A stretch of 7,466 bases of DNA, taken from positions 1 to 7,466 of the forward strand of contig CALLZA010000491.1 in assembly GCA_937858165.1 (NCBI GenBank). The letters run 5' to 3'. The translations under genes and the position numbers were made by a program. This document shows positions 6,453 to 7,466 of the stretch, one piece after another. A model generated the notes under the pieces. It was not told the DNA's origin, did not search any database, and saw only the letters and a program-made list of their open reading frames with translations. Numbering within the stretch: the stretch's first letter is position 1; every line of letters begins with the position of its first letter. This stretch comes from an uncultured Ardenticatenia bacterium (GTDB taxonomy: Bacteria > Chloroflexota > Anaerolineae > Promineifilales > Promineifilaceae).

Positions 6453-6482
6453 AGTATAGACTGCGGGCAATCGGGCTGTCAT
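6453..6482 (-). promoter_or_regulatory. Sigma-70-type promoter for the three-gene membrane/BNR operon
   Basis: On the minus strand ATGACA (6477-6482, five of six consensus bases) is followed by an 18-base spacer and TATACT (6453-6458, five of six). A start near 6446 would give a leader of about 58 bases before the ATG at 6388. It lies between the proS terminator and the first gene of the next set, where a promoter is expected. The rest of the 270-base gap between 6388 and the proS stop holds the terminator and a six-base inverted repeat (CGCGGG at 6549-6554, CCCGCG at 6563-6568); I see no small gene in it. Confidence 0.6.
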
Positions 6483-6572
6483 GAGGCGGGCGTCCGTCAG
6501 CGGTCGGGAAGTGTGCCCGGTTGGGGACGGGACAGTTTCCCGGTGTGACGCGGGTTGCTCTGCCCGCGCCGC

Positions 6573-6605
6573 GAAAATAAAAGCGGCCCGCACATGGCGG
6601 GCCGC
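6573..6605 (-). terminator. Intrinsic terminator after proS
   Basis: A perfect nine-base-pair GC stem (GCGGCCCGC at 6583-6591 and GCGGGCCGC at 6597-6605) closes a five-base loop. On the minus strand it is followed by the T-rich tract TTTTATTTTC (6573-6582). The stem lies about 54 bases after the prolyl-tRNA synthetase stop and separates that gene from the next promoter. No T-run follows on the plus strand, so it acts in one direction. Confidence 0.9.
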
Positions 6606-6658
6606 AACGGCAACGATGGTTAAGAGAGGCTCTTTTTGGCGTCTTTGCGCGAGCGTCT

Positions 6659-7352
6659 CTACCCGTTTAGTAGACCGGTCAGCTCATCAACCGCCACCAC
6701 CCGCCGCTCGCTCTCGTTACGCCGTTTCACCTCAACCCCGCCCGCCTCCAGGCTGCGGACCGACACGGTGACGCGCCAGGGGATGCCAATGAGGTCGGCG
6801 TCCTTGAACTTGACCCCCGCGCCCAACCCGTCGCGGTCGTCGTAGAGCACTTCGACGCCGGCGGCCGTCAGCTTGGAATAGAGCGCCTCGGCTCTAGCCT
6901 TCGTGCCGTCGCCCTCCTTGCCGACGTGAACCAGATGCACCCGATAGGGGGCGATGCTGTCGGGCCAGACGATGCCGTCCTTGTCGTGGTGCAATTCGAC
7001 GGCCACGGCCATCAGCCGGTCGAGGCCGATGCCGTAGCTGCCCATGTAGATCAGTTGCGGCTGGCCGTTCTCATCCAGGTAGGTGGCATTGACGGCGGCG
7101 CTGTAGCGCGTGCCCAGCTTGAAGCAGTGGCCGACTTCGATGGCCTTCTTGGCCTCCAGCCGCCCGCCGCAGACGGCGCAGCGGTGGCCGGTGGCGGCTT
7201 CGGCGATGTCGGCCAGCTTGCTGACGGTGAAGTCGCGGCCGAAGTTGGCCCCGGTGAAGTGGTACGGTTCCTCGTTGGCCCCGACGACGTAGTTGCCGCC
7301 GTGCTCGATCGACGTATCCGCGACGACCATGACGCCCGCCGAGTTCATGTCC
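6659..7352 (-). CDS. proS: Prolyl-tRNA synthetase, C-terminal 230 residues (5' end cut by library end)
   Basis: This enzyme attaches proline to tRNA-Pro in the cytoplasm. Counting from the first complete codon (7349-7351), the fragment shows the end of the inserted editing domain region; then C-A-V-C at 58-61; G-H-C-F-K-L-G at 74-80, a landmark of bacterial-type ProRS; class II motif 3 as G-S-Y-G-I-G-L-D-R at 104-112; and the anticodon-binding domain from about 135, including Y-D-D-R-D and G-V-K-F-K-D-A-D-L-I-G. Bacterial ProRS proteins are usually near 570 residues, so more than half is missing upstream. The open frame continues into adapter sequence to 7381, adding ten false residues ending in M-C-I-R-D-R. 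The gene ends at TAG, followed by its own terminator. Confidence 0.96.
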
Positions 7353-7418
7353 CTGTCTCTTATACACATCTCCGAGCCCACGAGACCGTACTAGATCTCC
7401 TATGCCGCCTTCTGCTTG
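7353..7418 (-). other. Illumina Nextera read-2 transposase end, i7 index and P7 adapter
   Basis: Positions 7353-7371 are the Tn5 mosaic end in reverse complement, 7372-7386 the rest of the read-2 primer, and 7387-7394 (CGTACTAG) a standard Nextera i7 index. Positions 7395-7418 are the P7 oligo in reverse complement with two mismatches, at 7400 and 7408. The genomic insert ends at 7352. Confidence 0.97.
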
Positions 7419-7466
7419 CAAAAACAAAAACAACTATAACAAGATACATAACCATCACGATATCAA
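7419..7466. other. Non-genomic read end outside the P7 adapter
   Basis: This A-rich tail lies beyond P7 and is not genome. Its first bases (CAAAAACAAAAACAAC) mirror the T-rich run before P5 at the other end, as if both were linker or low-quality read ends. The part from about 7440 loosely resembles an error-rich copy of an Oxford Nanopore ligation adapter, but the match is too weak to assert. Confidence 0.75.

Noticed and set aside
6622..6637. AAGAG/CTCTT hairpin followed by T residues on the plus strand
   Set aside because: The stem is only five AT-rich base pairs with a three-base loop, and no plus-strand gene ends nearby for it to terminate.
161..7352. A defence island, CRISPR array, transposon or phage region
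   Set aside because: I saw no array-like direct repeats, no transposase, integrase or phage genes and no toxin-antitoxin pair. The Tn5 ends present are from library preparation.

Overview
The window is one 7,192-base piece of GC-rich bacterial DNA (161-7352) lying between untrimmed Illumina Nextera library adapters. P5, an i5 index and the read-1 transposase end occupy 91-160; the read-2 transposase end, an i7 index and P7 occupy 7353-7418. The outermost bases (1-90 and 7419-7466) are low-complexity read ends, not genome. The insert carries no taxonomic marker beyond a partial prolyl-tRNA synthetase. The kinase architecture (many membrane helices with an N-P-I-G-W motif, then GAF and HisKA_3), the BNR-repeat protein and the small DUF-type membrane proteins suggest a Chloroflexota bacterium of the Anaerolineae kind, probably from a metagenome. 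That placement is inference.

All eight genes lie on the minus strand, so transcription runs from high to low coordinates. First comes the C-terminal 230 residues of prolyl-tRNA synthetase (6659-7352), cut by the library end and closed by a clear intrinsic terminator (6573-6605). A good sigma-70-type promoter (6453-6482) then opens a tight three-gene set: a six-helix membrane protein (5735-6388), a soluble Asp-box/BNR repeat protein (4718-5731) and a small DUF6220-like membrane protein (4277-4699). After a 78-base gap comes a second tight set: a membrane-anchored diheme cytochrome c (3299-4198) and two small four-helix membrane proteins (2885-3271 and 2371-2865, the latter DUF2269-like). After a 37-base gap comes a NarL-type sensor histidine kinase (189-2333) and, four bases after its stop, the first eight codons of what is almost certainly its response regulator (161-184).

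The gap before the kinase is the most interesting regulatory stretch. It holds a perfect extended -10 box only 11 bases from the kinase ATG, overlapped by a perfect dyad, so the kinase is probably made from a leaderless transcript under local control. The cytochrome set may be a small electron-transfer module, with the two-component system as a possible regulator; only the gene order supports that link. I see no CRISPR array, tRNA, rRNA, insertion sequence or defence system here.
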